A DNA stretch of 64,000 nt from Bacillota bacterium (lineage in GTDB: Bacteria > Bacillota > Clostridia > Acetivibrionales > DTU013), in contig JAEYOM010000196.1 of assembly GCA_023411715.1 (NCBI GenBank), positions 1-64,000 of the forward strand, in the 5' to 3' direction. How positions within the stretch are numbered: the first letter of the stretch is position 1; every line of letters starts with the position of its first letter. The position numbers and the translations under genes are program-made. Positions 9,033 to 17,275 of the stretch are shown piece by piece. The notes below the pieces were generated by a model, which was not told where the DNA came from, did not search any database, and was given only the letters and a program-made list of their open reading frames with translations.

Positions 9033-9644
9033 TCATTTTAGCGTACAGACCACCGTAAAATCATTTCTGAGGTATGCTTCCACAAACTCGGCTTTTGCTA
9101 TCCTGCCCGAGAAGCCTTCAAGTATCTCCCTGACCTCATCCGGGTGGAAATAGAAGTATTTGTCCTCCCTGTCGGGAGACGCAGTATGGAGCAGGTTAAA
9201 GGCGACTATTTCCCTCGAAAGCCTGAAAAATAGCTCCAGTGCGCTTTTCAGGAATTCCTTGTTGTTTCCGAGGTTCAGGTTGAATATGCCAGACGTGTAT
9301 ATTACGTCGAAGGAAGAGTCCGTAAATATGTTTTCCTTGAAAATGTCTACTTTTATGAAATCGGCGCCGAGATTCTTTTTCTGCGCAATATCGATCATCT
9401 GGTCCAGTATGTCGACACCGGTATATTTTACTTCCATGCCCTTACTTCTGATGTATTCGAGCAGGTTTCCCGTACCGCAGCCGACGTCGAGCAGCTTCTT
9501 TCCGTTTAGATCGACCTTGGATAGCAGCGCGTCAAACCTAAGATACTGCGCTGCCTCGCTTTCCCATCCCAGGATGCCGTATTCCGGAAGGCCTTTGGCC
9601 ATATTTTCCTCATAGTATGATTTGATCACTTCAAATTTCGTCAT
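9033..9644 (-). CDS. Class I SAM-dependent methyltransferase
   Basis: A protein of about 203 residues with the SAM-binding glycine loop KKLLDVGCGTGNLLEYI (about residue 55), the acidic ribose-binding residue in YTGVDILDQMIDIAQ and motif SSFDVIYTSGIFNL. The C-terminal part continues the Rossmann fold but gives no substrate-specific motif. The ATG at 9644 has GGAG 7 nt upstream. An upstream start at 9674 has no such site. It stands alone between the acyl-CoA synthetase and a region of coding remnants. Confidence 0.82.
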   Translation of the reverse strand: MTKFEVIKSYYEENMAKGLPEYGILGWESEAAQYLRFDALLSKVDLNGKKLLDVGCGTGNLLEYIRSKGMEVKYTGVDILDQMIDIAQKKNLGADFIKVDIFKENIFTDSSFDVIYTSGIFNLNLGNNKEFLKSALELFFRLSREIVAFNLLHTASPDREDKYFYFHPDEVREILEGFSGRIAKAEFVEAYLRNDFTVVCTLK

Positions 9645-9716
9645 GCCATTGCTCCATTCACATTGATAACGCATCGGTTCATTAGGGCATCTATTGCCTC
9701 GTTATATTTTCATAAT

Positions 9717-9834
9717 ATCCCTTGGTCAGCCTGCGGTCAAGAGAAACGCTTCTCCGGTCAATATTGTCTGGGACGCCTCAACGCTGAACTGGAACAGTCC
9801 GGCTTCCATGCCGTGGACAGCTGGGGTTAAATAA
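9717..9834 (+). pseudogene. C-terminal remnant of an unrecognised protein gene
   Basis: An open frame reads GQPAVKRNASPVNIVWDAST then LNWNSPASMPWTAGVK and stops at TAA (9832-9834). Its aromatic-rich, regular composition looks protein-like, and codon use resembles the neighbouring genes. There is no start codon or ribosome binding site upstream. I read it as the tail of a decayed gene, possibly a secreted or structural protein. A second remnant on the same strand lies at 10854-11054. No family was recognised. Confidence 0.35.
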
Positions 9835-9917
9835 TTACCATCTGCGTAATTAGGCTTCCCCTCTGCCATTCTGATCAGCTATAGAAGATTTTAAGAAGTA
9901 ATAATAAGATTAAGGTT

Positions 9918-9960
9918 GAAAAGTCGTGGCTTAGGGAATTCCCTAAACCCCAACTTTTTC
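9918..9960. terminator. Bidirectional hairpin terminator
   Basis: A perfect 16-bp palindrome TTAGGGAATTCCCTAA (9931-9946) lies inside a longer imperfect stem closed by AAAAGT on the left and ACTTTTT on the right. On the minus strand it follows the gene ending at 9997 and runs into TTTTC. Confidence 0.65.
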
Positions 9961-9996
9961 TGACTAGGCCCATCGGTATCCGCCAGGCTAGTTCTT

Positions 9997-10743
9997 TTAC
10001 AGTTCAATAACCTGATTTTTTTCATTAAGCATATAGTTTCCGACATCCTGTATTTCAATAGTTCCATCTTCTTTTTTTACATATTTTTTAATGTTATAAT
10101 AGTCAAGTTTTCCATTATCGCCTCTTATATAGAATTCCTCACCGTTAATTGCAAAGGGTTTACTTAAGTCAACACCTATTTTTTCTAAGCCAAGTTTAAT
10201 ATCTTTATGCATATCTTCGGGTATTGACTGAATAGCCATTTTACCTTCTGCCACTTTAGCAAATGTATTAAAAGCCCAGCTTATTGCTGATATTTCAGCT
10301 ATTTGTGAAGAAGATAGTTTATGAGCTAATTCCGCGGCTCTTTGCTCTATGGGATTTTGCTTTTGACCAGGTTTACTCATTAACAGATCAGGTATTGCTA
10401 ATGAGGAGTCAATAATTCCTCCAAAAGCACTATAGTCTTTTAGCTCTATAGTTTCTCCGCTATATACTCCAAGTTTGATTGGCTTACCTGAGCGAAAATC
10501 AACCTGGTTGCCGGCTTCGATGCTACTCGTTTTCTTACCAGAATTTTCGCTCTTAGAAATCTTTGAAGTGTCGGTGAATTCAGCGGGTATGAATATATCT
10601 GTACTATAGTAAACTGTTTTTGCCGCTAAAACTGGCTTGGATTCGCCTTTTTCCTGGCTTTCCTTCCTTAAACGCATTAAATCGCGCATTGAGCCATAAC
10701 TATTCATTGTCGTAATTGGTTGTATACCGTTTATTATAACCAA
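9997..10743 (-). CDS. Low-GC orphan protein, unrecognised; start codon uncertain
   Basis: A hydrophilic protein of about 245 residues with no signal peptide or membrane segment and no family I recognise. It has a Lys/Ser-rich stretch (about 55-80), a helix-rich middle (QRAAELAHKLSSSQIAEIS) and a short C-terminal beta-like part ending QDVGNYMLNEKNQVIEL. A strong AAAGGAG sits directly against the TTG at 10743, too close to use. The next codons at good spacing are ATA ATA (reading I-I-N-G-I), which suggests that an ancestral ATG became ATA. Base composition is visibly more A+T rich than its neighbours, and it sits between two coding remnants. Together these suggest acquisition by transfer. Confidence 0.6.
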   Translation of the reverse strand: MVIINGIQPITTMNSYGSMRDLMRLRKESQEKGESKPVLAAKTVYYSTDIFIPAEFTDTSKISKSENSGKKTSSIEAGNQVDFRSGKPIKLGVYSGETIELKDYSAFGGIIDSSLAIPDLLMSKPGQKQNPIEQRAAELAHKLSSSQIAEISAISWAFNTFAKVAEGKMAIQSIPEDMHKDIKLGLEKIGVDLSKPFAINGEEFYIRGDNGKLDYYNIKKYVKKEDGTIEIQDVGNYMLNEKNQVIEL

Positions 10744-10853
10744 CTCCTTTTTTATTAACTATATACTTCAGTACCAACCAATTTATATATCGGCTTTTTG
10801 TTACATAAATTAACAATGGATAAGGACAAGACCGTGAAATCGATCTCGGCTGA

Positions 10854-11054
10854 AGGCATAGAAACCACGCCGGTTACACTGTTGCCGGAAACCTGATCTC
10901 TACAGTCATAGACACCCAGGATAAACAGCAGATAATGACAAATGCAACTTATGCGGGCGGGAAACAGATCGGTCAGAACGGCTTCAACTATACCTTCGGA
11001 TACTACGCTTACGGCAACAATACAATCGTCAGTGCTCCGGAGACCATGGATTGA
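10854..11054 (+). pseudogene. C-terminal remnant of an unrecognised protein, apparently frameshifted
   Basis: An open frame translates to AGYTVAGNLISTVIDTQDKQ, followed by a Gly/Tyr/Asn-rich tail (NGFNYTFGYYAYGNN) and a TGA at 11052-11054. Just upstream another frame reads MDKDKTVKSISAEGIETTPV from an ATG at 10816, so a shift near 10868 may have split one gene. The composition suggests a secreted beta-rich domain. There is no ribosome binding site. HydE starts 80 bp downstream. Confidence 0.35.
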
Positions 11055-11133
11055 TATTTTTTTATCAATATCGTATAATATGCTCATACTCCCGACCGCA
11101 AGGTTGTTTCCGAGCAGAAAGGTAATATGTAAA

Positions 11134-12225
11134 ATGGAAAACTCCAACGTACCGTTCAAATCAGAGAATGCGACAGCAGGATCGGTTATATCAGATCTCC
11201 CCAAAAGACTTTTGACCGGCAGCCGGTGTGAATTGGCGGCTATCATCGCATATTTCGATTCGGCTACCCCCGAGGAACGTAACATCCTATTCGCAGCAGC
11301 GCTTGAAAAGCGCAGGCAGCATTACGGTAACAGCGTCTATTTCCGCGGCCTTATCGAATTCAGCAGCTATTGCAAAAACGATTGCTATTACTGCGGTATA
11401 CGCAAAAGCAACAGAAAAGCGCACAGATACAGGCTTTCAGCGGACGAGATACTCGATTGCTGTGAGGAAGGCCGCAGACTCGGCTTCCGCACTTTCGTGC
11501 TGCAAAGCGGAGAGGATCCGTATTATACGGATGACCGCATTTGTTCGGTCATTACTGAGATACGCAGGCGGTTCCCTGATTGCGCCATTACGCTCTCCAT
11601 AGGTGAGAAAAGCAGGGAAAGTTATCAGAAATATTTCAATGCCGGAGCCGACCGTTATCTGCTGAGGCATGAAAGCGCCAGTGAACCGCATTATATGAAG
11701 CTGCACCCGGAGGATATGAGCCTTTGCCATCGCAAGCAGTGTCTATACGATCTTAAGGAAATCGGGTACCAGGTCGGAGCAGGCTTCATGGTCGGATCTC
11801 CGTATCAGACCTTCAGTGACCTGGCGTCGGACCTTGTTTTCCTGCGCGGACTGAAGCCGCATATGATCGGTATCGGCCCCTTCATACCGCACAGGGACAC
11901 TGCCTTTGCGGGTGAAAAAGCACCGACGAAGGACCTGACGCTGATCATGCTAGCACTGCTGCGGCTCATGCTGCCGCAAGTACTGCTGCCAGCCACTACG
12001 GCGCTAGGCACAATCGATCCGAACGGAAGGGAAGACGGTCTCAGGGCGGGCGCCAATGTTGTCATGCCCAACCTCTCGCCTATAGCGCATCGGAAGGATT
12101 ACTCGCTGTATGACAACAAAATCTGCACTGGCGAGGAGGCCGCCGAATGTCTCGGCTGCCTGACGCAGAGGATCCGCTCCGCAGGATTCGAACCCGATTT
12201 TTCCAGGGGCGACAGCCTGATGTAG
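11134..12225 (+). CDS. hydE: [FeFe]-hydrogenase H-cluster radical SAM maturase HydE
   Basis: A 363-residue radical SAM enzyme. The 4Fe-4S/SAM motif CKNDCYYC (CxxxCxxC) is near residue 77 in FSSYCKNDCYYCGIRKSN. FVLQSGEDPYY and DRYLLRHESASEPHY are typical of HydE. HydE works with HydF and HydG to build the dithiomethylamine bridge of the H-cluster. The first ATG at 10942 lies in a remnant and lacks a ribosome binding site; 11134 is preceded by GAAAGG. hydF and hydG are not in the window, so this is either a dispersed hydE or a HydE-like paralogue. The family assignment is firmer than the exact role. Confidence 0.82.
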   Translation: MENSNVPFKSENATAGSVISDLPKRLLTGSRCELAAIIAYFDSATPEERNILFAAALEKRRQHYGNSVYFRGLIEFSSYCKNDCYYCGIRKSNRKAHRYRLSADEILDCCEEGRRLGFRTFVLQSGEDPYYTDDRICSVITEIRRRFPDCAITLSIGEKSRESYQKYFNAGADRYLLRHESASEPHYMKLHPEDMSLCHRKQCLYDLKEIGYQVGAGFMVGSPYQTFSDLASDLVFLRGLKPHMIGIGPFIPHRDTAFAGEKAPTKDLTLIMLALLRLMLPQVLLPATTALGTIDPNGREDGLRAGANVVMPNLSPIAHRKDYSLYDNKICTGEEAAECLGCLTQRIRSAGFEPDFSRGDSLM

Positions 12226-12308
12226 AATCCTGACGATTTATAACTGAGCTGCACACAGGCAAAAACACACCCGTATCATATCCGGTGAAATACAGCGCTA
12301 TGACCGCG

Positions 12309-12338
12309 TTGCCAAATACCGATATTTTCTGGTATTAT
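12309..12338 (+). promoter_or_regulatory. Putative sigma-A promoter of the LOG-family gene
   Basis: TTGCCA (12309-12314) and TATTAT (12333-12338) are 18 bp apart, and the start codon follows 39 bp downstream with GGAGG in between. Confidence 0.45.
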
Positions 12339-12376
12339 AAATTGATAGCGGCGTACAATATTTTCGGAGGATACGC

Positions 12377-12952
12377 ATGAAAAAAGTTATTTGCGTTTAC
12401 AGCTCATCGAGCAATACGATAGATACATCCTATTTCGACCTGGCCGCCGAACTGGGCAGGGCTATTGCCGCAAACGGCGACACTCTGCTTTTTGGCGGCG
12501 GGATGAGGGGCCTGATGGGAGCTACAGCCACGGCAGCGCACGATTCAGGCGCAAAAGTGATCGGCGTGATACCGGAAGCGCTCAATATAAAAGGCATAGC
12601 ATTTGAAGCCTGTGATGAACGGATAGTTACAAAGGGCATACGCGAGAGGAAAGCGATCATGGATGAGCGCTCCGAAGCCTTTATCGCACTGCCGGGAGGA
12701 TTCGGCACGCTGGAGGAACTGATCGAGATAATATCGCTGAAACTCCTGAAATATCATAACAAGCCCATAGTCATAATGAATCGCGGAGGGTTTTATAATG
12801 CAATGCTGAAGCAGTTCGAGGATATAATCGAAGGAAGCTTTGCAAAGCCGGAAAGCCGTATGCTTTATCACGTTACGGCCGATGCGGCTGACGCGATTGA
12901 ATATATCAATTCATACAAGCCCATTAAGCTCAATGATAAATGGCTGACCTGA
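12377..12952 (+). CDS. LOG-family (TIGR00730) nucleotide 5'-monophosphate phosphoribohydrolase-like protein
   Basis: A 191-residue Rossmann-fold protein with the family signature PGGFGTLEELIE (about residues 113-124) and the upstream TLLFGGGMRGLMGATA. Proteins of this group hydrolyse the N-glycosidic bond of (cytokinin) riboside 5'-monophosphates and were once annotated as lysine decarboxylases. The biological substrate in Clostridia is unknown. The start has TTCGGAGGATACGC before it. The last five codons and the stop are part of an 18-bp tandem repeat that runs on for about 70 bp after the gene. Confidence 0.85.
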   Translation: MKKVICVYSSSSNTIDTSYFDLAAELGRAIAANGDTLLFGGGMRGLMGATATAAHDSGAKVIGVIPEALNIKGIAFEACDERIVTKGIRERKAIMDERSEAFIALPGGFGTLEELIEIISLKLLKYHNKPIVIMNRGGFYNAMLKQFEDIIEGSFAKPESRMLYHVTADAADAIEYINSYKPIKLNDKWLT

Positions 12953-13024
12953 GATAAACAGCTGACCTGAGATAAACGGCTGACCTGAGATAAATGGCTG
13001 ACCTGAGATAAACAGCTGACCTGA
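12943..13024. repeat. 18-bp tandem repeat, about 4.5 units, starting in the last codons of the LOG gene
   Basis: The unit GCTGACCTGAGATAAACR is repeated with changes only at the last two bases. The first copy encodes the end of the LOG protein (WLT-stop), so each further copy repeats the same terminal codons and TGA. The expansion lies between two convergent genes. Confidence 0.9.
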
Positions 13025-13035
13025 AGTACCCCGTA

Positions 13036-14502
13036 TCATCCCTGGGGAGTATAAAAACCAGCCTCCGTAGGTTTATAGCGTATACGGAATTCCGGCAGCG
13101 CGTTTATCTGCGTATAATAATTCTCAGTCCAGTCGCTGCCCTGCGTCGGATCGTTCACACCGTCCTCAGGCGGCGCGAACAGCTTGAATACCAGTTCCTG
13201 CCCGTCTTTCAAGGGCTTTTCGTAAAATGCCGGCATCATGTCGACAGATTTTACTCCGGGCTTTTTATAGAACCATTTTCCATTCAATTCGAATATGGCA
13301 TTCAGGCCTTCATCCTCAAAGTAAACTTCACAGAAGACAGGGCTTTCTTCAAAGCTCAGCTTCATCGCAAGCCCGTCCGAATCTTCCGAACCGCCCCACC
13401 TCAGTCTTACCGGAAGAGCGGCTTCGTCGCCCGTCTCCATCGAGGGCATGAAATACTCGTCGTGTATTATCTTCTTGTAGGTGTCGAATAACGGCTGGCG
13501 TATACCGTTTCCGGGATTGTTCGGATCCTCGAGCTCAAGCCCGAGCCTTCCCCTGTCCCTGAACTGGTAACAAGTGATGCCCGTCAGCCATTCAGCTTTT
13601 TCATCCCTCACCATTCGATAGAAATCCTTCATCATCTGCGCCTGATCATACGGTCCCGTAACATCTCCGTCCGCATTGAGTTCGGAAATGACAAGGGGTT
13701 TTACCGCCCCGCCGTTTAGGCAGGTGAAGCGATCTAGAGAGAACCTGTTATCCTCGAATATTCTCTTCACGACCGCCCTCTTGTGCGTCTTACCGCCGGG
13801 TTCGGCTATGGTGAAGGGCCAGCCCCAGTTCAGGGAAAGATAATAATCGCCCGACCATATGTCCGCAGCCTTTACCGCTTCAGTAAATTCCTTCTCATAA
13901 TGCATTTCGGACGACCCGTTTTCCGGCCCCTCGCCAATGCAGAGGATGGTCCTTATATTGGGCGCCTCACGTTTTATTATATTGTGGAAGCGGACATAGA
14001 AATCCGCTACCTGCTGGTAGCTGTAACGTTTATTAAAGGCAAACCAGTTCCCGGTAGCTTCATGGTTGATCCTCAGCATCAGTCTGCCATACGGTTTCAG
14101 GTCCCGCGCAAGCTGTACCAGCTGTTCGTCCGACATGGCGCAGTCCATGGTCAGCGTAAGCGTAACATCCTGCCCATGCCGGCGTACGTCCTTCATCGAC
14201 GCAAAAGGCTCGCCCTCCGTATTCCCTTCTATGCCTCCCGTGTATGGGAAATAGTCGTCGTACGGGTAATCCCAAGCGAACGAAACTCCGCTGTCCTTAC
14301 CCAACAGGCTGGCCCTGGAAGGCCAGCCCTTGTCAAGCGGGTAATAGCAGTACATGAGGTTTATGCTCCTGTGCGGCCTGCCCAGCTGATTCAATATATA
14401 ATCCTGGTTCACATATTCGCCGCGTTCGCTTCCATCCCCAAGGTCAACGGCGCATGTCGCCTTCCCCATATGAAGTTTGTACGCCTTCATGTTATCGCTC
14501 AT
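13036..14502 (-). CDS. GH26-like TIM-barrel glycoside hydrolase (putative)
   Basis: A protein of about 488 residues with no signal peptide, so probably cytoplasmic. The motif GRLMLRINHEATGNWFAFNK (about residue 135) resembles the acid/base region of GH26 mannanases (R..HE.nG.WF). A second Glu in KPLVISELNADGD could be the nucleophile, and GITCYQFRDRGRLGLE fits the barrel end. A C-terminal beta-rich part of about 150 residues ends the protein. GH clan A membership is likely; GH26 itself and the substrate are inferred. The ATG at 14502 (reached through GGGCGGGTAATTTGT) is preferred to the TTG at 14523. Confidence 0.6.
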   Translation of the reverse strand: MSDNMKAYKLHMGKATCAVDLGDGSERGEYVNQDYILNQLGRPHRSINLMYCYYPLDKGWPSRASLLGKDSGVSFAWDYPYDDYFPYTGGIEGNTEGEPFASMKDVRRHGQDVTLTLTMDCAMSDEQLVQLARDLKPYGRLMLRINHEATGNWFAFNKRYSYQQVADFYVRFHNIIKREAPNIRTILCIGEGPENGSSEMHYEKEFTEAVKAADIWSGDYYLSLNWGWPFTIAEPGGKTHKRAVVKRIFEDNRFSLDRFTCLNGGAVKPLVISELNADGDVTGPYDQAQMMKDFYRMVRDEKAEWLTGITCYQFRDRGRLGLELEDPNNPGNGIRQPLFDTYKKIIHDEYFMPSMETGDEAALPVRLRWGGSEDSDGLAMKLSFEESPVFCEVYFEDEGLNAIFELNGKWFYKKPGVKSVDMMPAFYEKPLKDGQELVFKLFAPPEDGVNDPTQGSDWTENYYTQINALPEFRIRYKPTEAGFYTPQG

Positions 14503-14564
14503 ACAAATTACCCGCCCTTCCAAAAATCAAATTTGTGACATTGATTTTGATCTGGCACAGCGCC

Positions 14565-15092
14565 TTACCTGGACTTCTCTACCTCGCCGTAATCCTTCCC
14601 GAAGGTATCGACGGTCACGCTCTTCATGCGCTGGTCTTCGCGCGGCCTGTCATTGTAATCGCGCTTGACCCCTACGATCCTGTCGGCCTCGTCCAGTCCC
14701 TCTATCACCTTCCCGAAGGCTGCATACTGGCCGTCAAGGTGCGGCGCCTTCTCCACCATGATGAAGAACTGTGAACCGGCCGAATCGGGCCTGTTCGACC
14801 TAGCCATAGATATGACGCCCCTGTCATGCTTTAGATTATTCTTAAAGCCGTTGGCTGAAAATTCACCCCTGATGGAATAACCCGGTCCGCCCATCCCGCT
14901 TCCCTCCGGATCACCGCCCTGTATCATGAAGCCGGGAATGACCCTGTGAAATATCACGCCGTTATAGAAACCGCTGTTGGCAAGCGATATGAAGTTATTC
15001 ACAGTATTTGGGGCAGTTTCAGGGTAAAGCTCGATTTTAATGCTGCTTCCGTTTTCCATTTCGATAGTGACTACCGGATTTTTTTCTGACAT
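14565..15092 (-). CDS. Cyclophilin-type peptidyl-prolyl cis-trans isomerase
   Basis: A 175-residue cytoplasmic cyclophilin. The active-site Arg is in FYNGVIFHRVIPGFMIQGGD (about 42-61), the Gln/Phe pair in SAGSQFFIM and the loop in HLDGQYAAFGKVIEG. It catalyses proline isomerisation during protein folding. The start is preceded by AAAGGAGATAATGCC. It is transcribed in the same direction as the GH26-like gene, with about 62 bp between them. Confidence 0.93.
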   Translation of the reverse strand: MSEKNPVVTIEMENGSSIKIELYPETAPNTVNNFISLANSGFYNGVIFHRVIPGFMIQGGDPEGSGMGGPGYSIRGEFSANGFKNNLKHDRGVISMARSNRPDSAGSQFFIMVEKAPHLDGQYAAFGKVIEGLDEADRIVGVKRDYNDRPREDQRMKSVTVDTFGKDYGEVEKSR

Positions 15093-15225
15093 GGCATTAT
15101 CTCCTTTTTAGCAAAATTATAATTTATACAGTAGTATTTTACAAACCGAATTTTAATATATCCCTCAAGTATTACGGTTTTATTATAATGTTTTATTATA
15201 ATCAAAATATTACCGTTTGATTTCC

Positions 15226-15254
15226 TTGACCGGTATTTCCTCGATTGATATAAT
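15226..15254 (+). promoter_or_regulatory. Sigma-A promoter of the beta-lactamase-fold/ABC operon
   Basis: TTGACC (15226-15231) and TATAAT (15249-15254) are separated by exactly 17 bp, 41 bp before the ATG at 15295. Confidence 0.75.
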
Positions 15255-15294
15255 ATAACAACGTTTACTAAAAAATCTAATCCGGGGTGTTATC

Positions 15295-16434
15295 ATGAGT
15301 ACTTCGAAAGCAATCCCGACCAATGAGGTCAAAACAGCCCAGAAGCCGGAGGAAGCCGGTTTCAACTCTACCCAGCTCGGAGTGCTGGATTCTCACATAG
15401 TCGACTTGATCAACAAGAAGCAAATACAAGCAGGGGCTTATATCATTTCGAAAAACGATACAATAATCGCCCATAAAGCCATCGGATACGGCATGTTCGA
15501 CAAAAGCAGACCGTTCCTGCCCGACACCATCAGGAGGGTCGCATCCGTGACCAAGCTGTTCGTTGCGACTTCTATACTTCAGTTGGCCGAAAAGGGCAAG
15601 CTGAGATTGGACCAGCCGGTCGCGGCCATTATCGATGAATTTAAAAATCAAGTGTACGAGAAGATCAACATCACTCACCTGCTAACCCACACGTCAGGGA
15701 TAAGGCCGGACCCGGGCGAATTCTTCGAACCATATCCTTTGGGCTGGTCCAAAAATAATAAGGAATGGATACGGGAGATCTTAACGGGTCTGCCTGTAAC
15801 GCAGCCCGGACAGGAATGGAGATATTCCTCGGCGGGCTTTACGGTCCTTGCGGAGATAGTGTCGAGAGTCTCAGGCGTCCGGTTTGAAGATTACGTTACT
15901 GAAAACATAACAAAGCCGCTCGGAATGACAGATAGCTTCTTTGATCCTCCGGAGGAATCACTCGACAGGATCTGCGTTTCTAACAAATGGGAGAAGGAAT
16001 GGTTCGACGGAGACCGTAAAAAGAAGCATCCCAAGTGGGCTCCGCCAAGAGGCGGCGGTGGTCTGTTTTCAACACTGCCCGACCTCAGGAAGTTTGGACA
16101 GATGTTGATAAATAAAGGTACTTATGGCGGTGTGAAAATTCTTTCGAGGAAGACCGTCGAGGCGATGACAAGGCGCCACGTATATGCAAAGAATTACTGC
16201 TGGGGCAACGGAGGAGGCGAAATGGAATACGGTCTCGGTATGAACGTATACTCCAACAACACTTTCCTGTCACCGGGTTCGTTCTCGCATGAAGGTGCGG
16301 GACTCTGCGGCCTTTACATGGATCCGGTGGAAAACGTAGTACTGGCGTACATATGTCCGCTTTGTGAAGACGTGGGATGGTCGCCCGAAGCCGTTATAAA
16401 CCTGAGAAATATAGTCTGGGCAGGTATCATCTGA
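15295..16434 (+). CDS. Beta-lactamase class C-fold serine hydrolase
   Basis: A 379-residue penicillin-binding-protein-like hydrolase. The SxxK motif is in RRVASVTKLFVATS (about residue 84), the Tyr motif in EWRYSSAGFTVLAE and the third motif is HEGAG near the C terminus, replacing KTG. There is no signal peptide, so the enzyme is probably cytoplasmic. In this family activities range from D-aminopeptidase to esterase; true beta-lactamase activity is unlikely without export. It is the first gene of an operon with an ABC exporter, and its stop overlaps the region of the next start (16436). The pairing suggests a self-protection or peptide/lipid-tailoring role, which is inference. Confidence 0.82.
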   Translation: MSTSKAIPTNEVKTAQKPEEAGFNSTQLGVLDSHIVDLINKKQIQAGAYIISKNDTIIAHKAIGYGMFDKSRPFLPDTIRRVASVTKLFVATSILQLAEKGKLRLDQPVAAIIDEFKNQVYEKINITHLLTHTSGIRPDPGEFFEPYPLGWSKNNKEWIREILTGLPVTQPGQEWRYSSAGFTVLAEIVSRVSGVRFEDYVTENITKPLGMTDSFFDPPEESLDRICVSNKWEKEWFDGDRKKKHPKWAPPRGGGGLFSTLPDLRKFGQMLINKGTYGGVKILSRKTVEAMTRRHVYAKNYCWGNGGGEMEYGLGMNVYSNNTFLSPGSFSHEGAGLCGLYMDPVENVVLAYICPLCEDVGWSPEAVINLRNIVWAGII

Positions 16435-16435
16435 T

Positions 16436-17275
16436 ATGAGGATTCTCGGAGCCGCCGCCCGGTCGGCGGCAAAAGCGGCAAACATAATGAAAGCGGTCGC
16501 TTTCGCCACATATAAGGAATGGGCGGCCTACCGTTCACATGCGATGGTATCCCTTTTCGTGGGGCCCGTGTACTTCCTTGTGCAGATTTTCATCTGGAAG
16601 GCGGTATTCTCGTCGCGCGGAAGCATAAACGGACTGTCCCTCGACCAAATGATAACCTACTTCGGTGTGGCTGTCCTGATTAATTATCTCATCATGGATT
16701 CTGCGGACTGGAACCTCCAGATGCTCGTAAGTACGGGGAAATTCCTGTCATATTTGCTGCGGCCCATGTCCCACATATATTTTGCTCTCTCGCAGAAGGT
16801 AGGCCATCGCGTGCTCGGATTGACCGTCGAGTTCATTCCGGTCTACCTGATACTGTTTTTCGTTTTCGGAGTGAGGCTGGTGCCTGCAATGCCAGTATTT
16901 GCCGTCATATCGATAATACTCGGCTTCCTTATGATGTTCCTCGTGGATTACTGCGTCGGCATCACGTCGTTCTGGCTGACCAGAACCTCCGGCGTCAGAC
17001 GGATGTTCCTGCTGCTCAGGGACATCTGTTCCGGCATGTTCCTGCCGCTGACCTTTTTCCCGGGAGCCCTGCAAAAGGTTCTGTTCTATCTGCCGTTCCA
17101 GTTCATTGCCTATGTCCCGGTAAGGGTATGCGTAGGGTCGTACGAGCTTGGCGGTATATCGCTGGACATACCCCGGATCGTTGGTATACAGGCGGTGGCA
17201 GTACTGATCATGTCCGTTTTTACAGTGATATTTTTCAAGCTCGGGACTAAGAGATTCACGGGGGTGGGGGCATGA
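16436..17275 (+). CDS. ABC-2 type permease subunit (ABC2_membrane_6/DUF990-like)
   Basis: A 279-residue membrane protein with about six hydrophobic segments (for example MVSLFVGPVYFLVQIFIW, VIPVYLILFFVFGVRL-like and AVISIILGFLMMFLVDYC). The N-terminal cytoplasmic stretch and the pattern W.AYR..........Y.....F match permeases of the ABC-2/DUF990 group. Such subunits pair with a second permease and an ATPase to export a drug, peptide or lipid. It starts one base after the stop of the hydrolase gene. The next permease begins inside its stop codon (ATGA). Confidence 0.82.
   Translation: MRILGAAARSAAKAANIMKAVAFATYKEWAAYRSHAMVSLFVGPVYFLVQIFIWKAVFSSRGSINGLSLDQMITYFGVAVLINYLIMDSADWNLQMLVSTGKFLSYLLRPMSHIYFALSQKVGHRVLGLTVEFIPVYLILFFVFGVRLVPAMPVFAVISIILGFLMMFLVDYCVGITSFWLTRTSGVRRMFLLLRDICSGMFLPLTFFPGALQKVLFYLPFQFIAYVPVRVCVGSYELGGISLDIPRIVGIQAVAVLIMSVFTVIFFKLGTKRFTGVGA

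Noticed and set aside
10755..11285. 176-residue minus-strand frame upstream of HydE
   Set aside because: It overlaps the start of HydE and a plus-strand remnant, has no recognisable domain and no good ribosome binding site.
12377..12952. Lysine decarboxylase
   Set aside because: The PGGxGTxxE motif marks the LOG family; the decarboxylase label is an old misannotation.
12943..13024. CRISPR-like array
   Set aside because: Repeats are directly adjacent with no spacers; it is a simple tandem repeat.
15295..16434. Antibiotic-resistance beta-lactamase
   Set aside because: No signal peptide and HEGAG in place of KTG; better described as a serine hydrolase of that fold.
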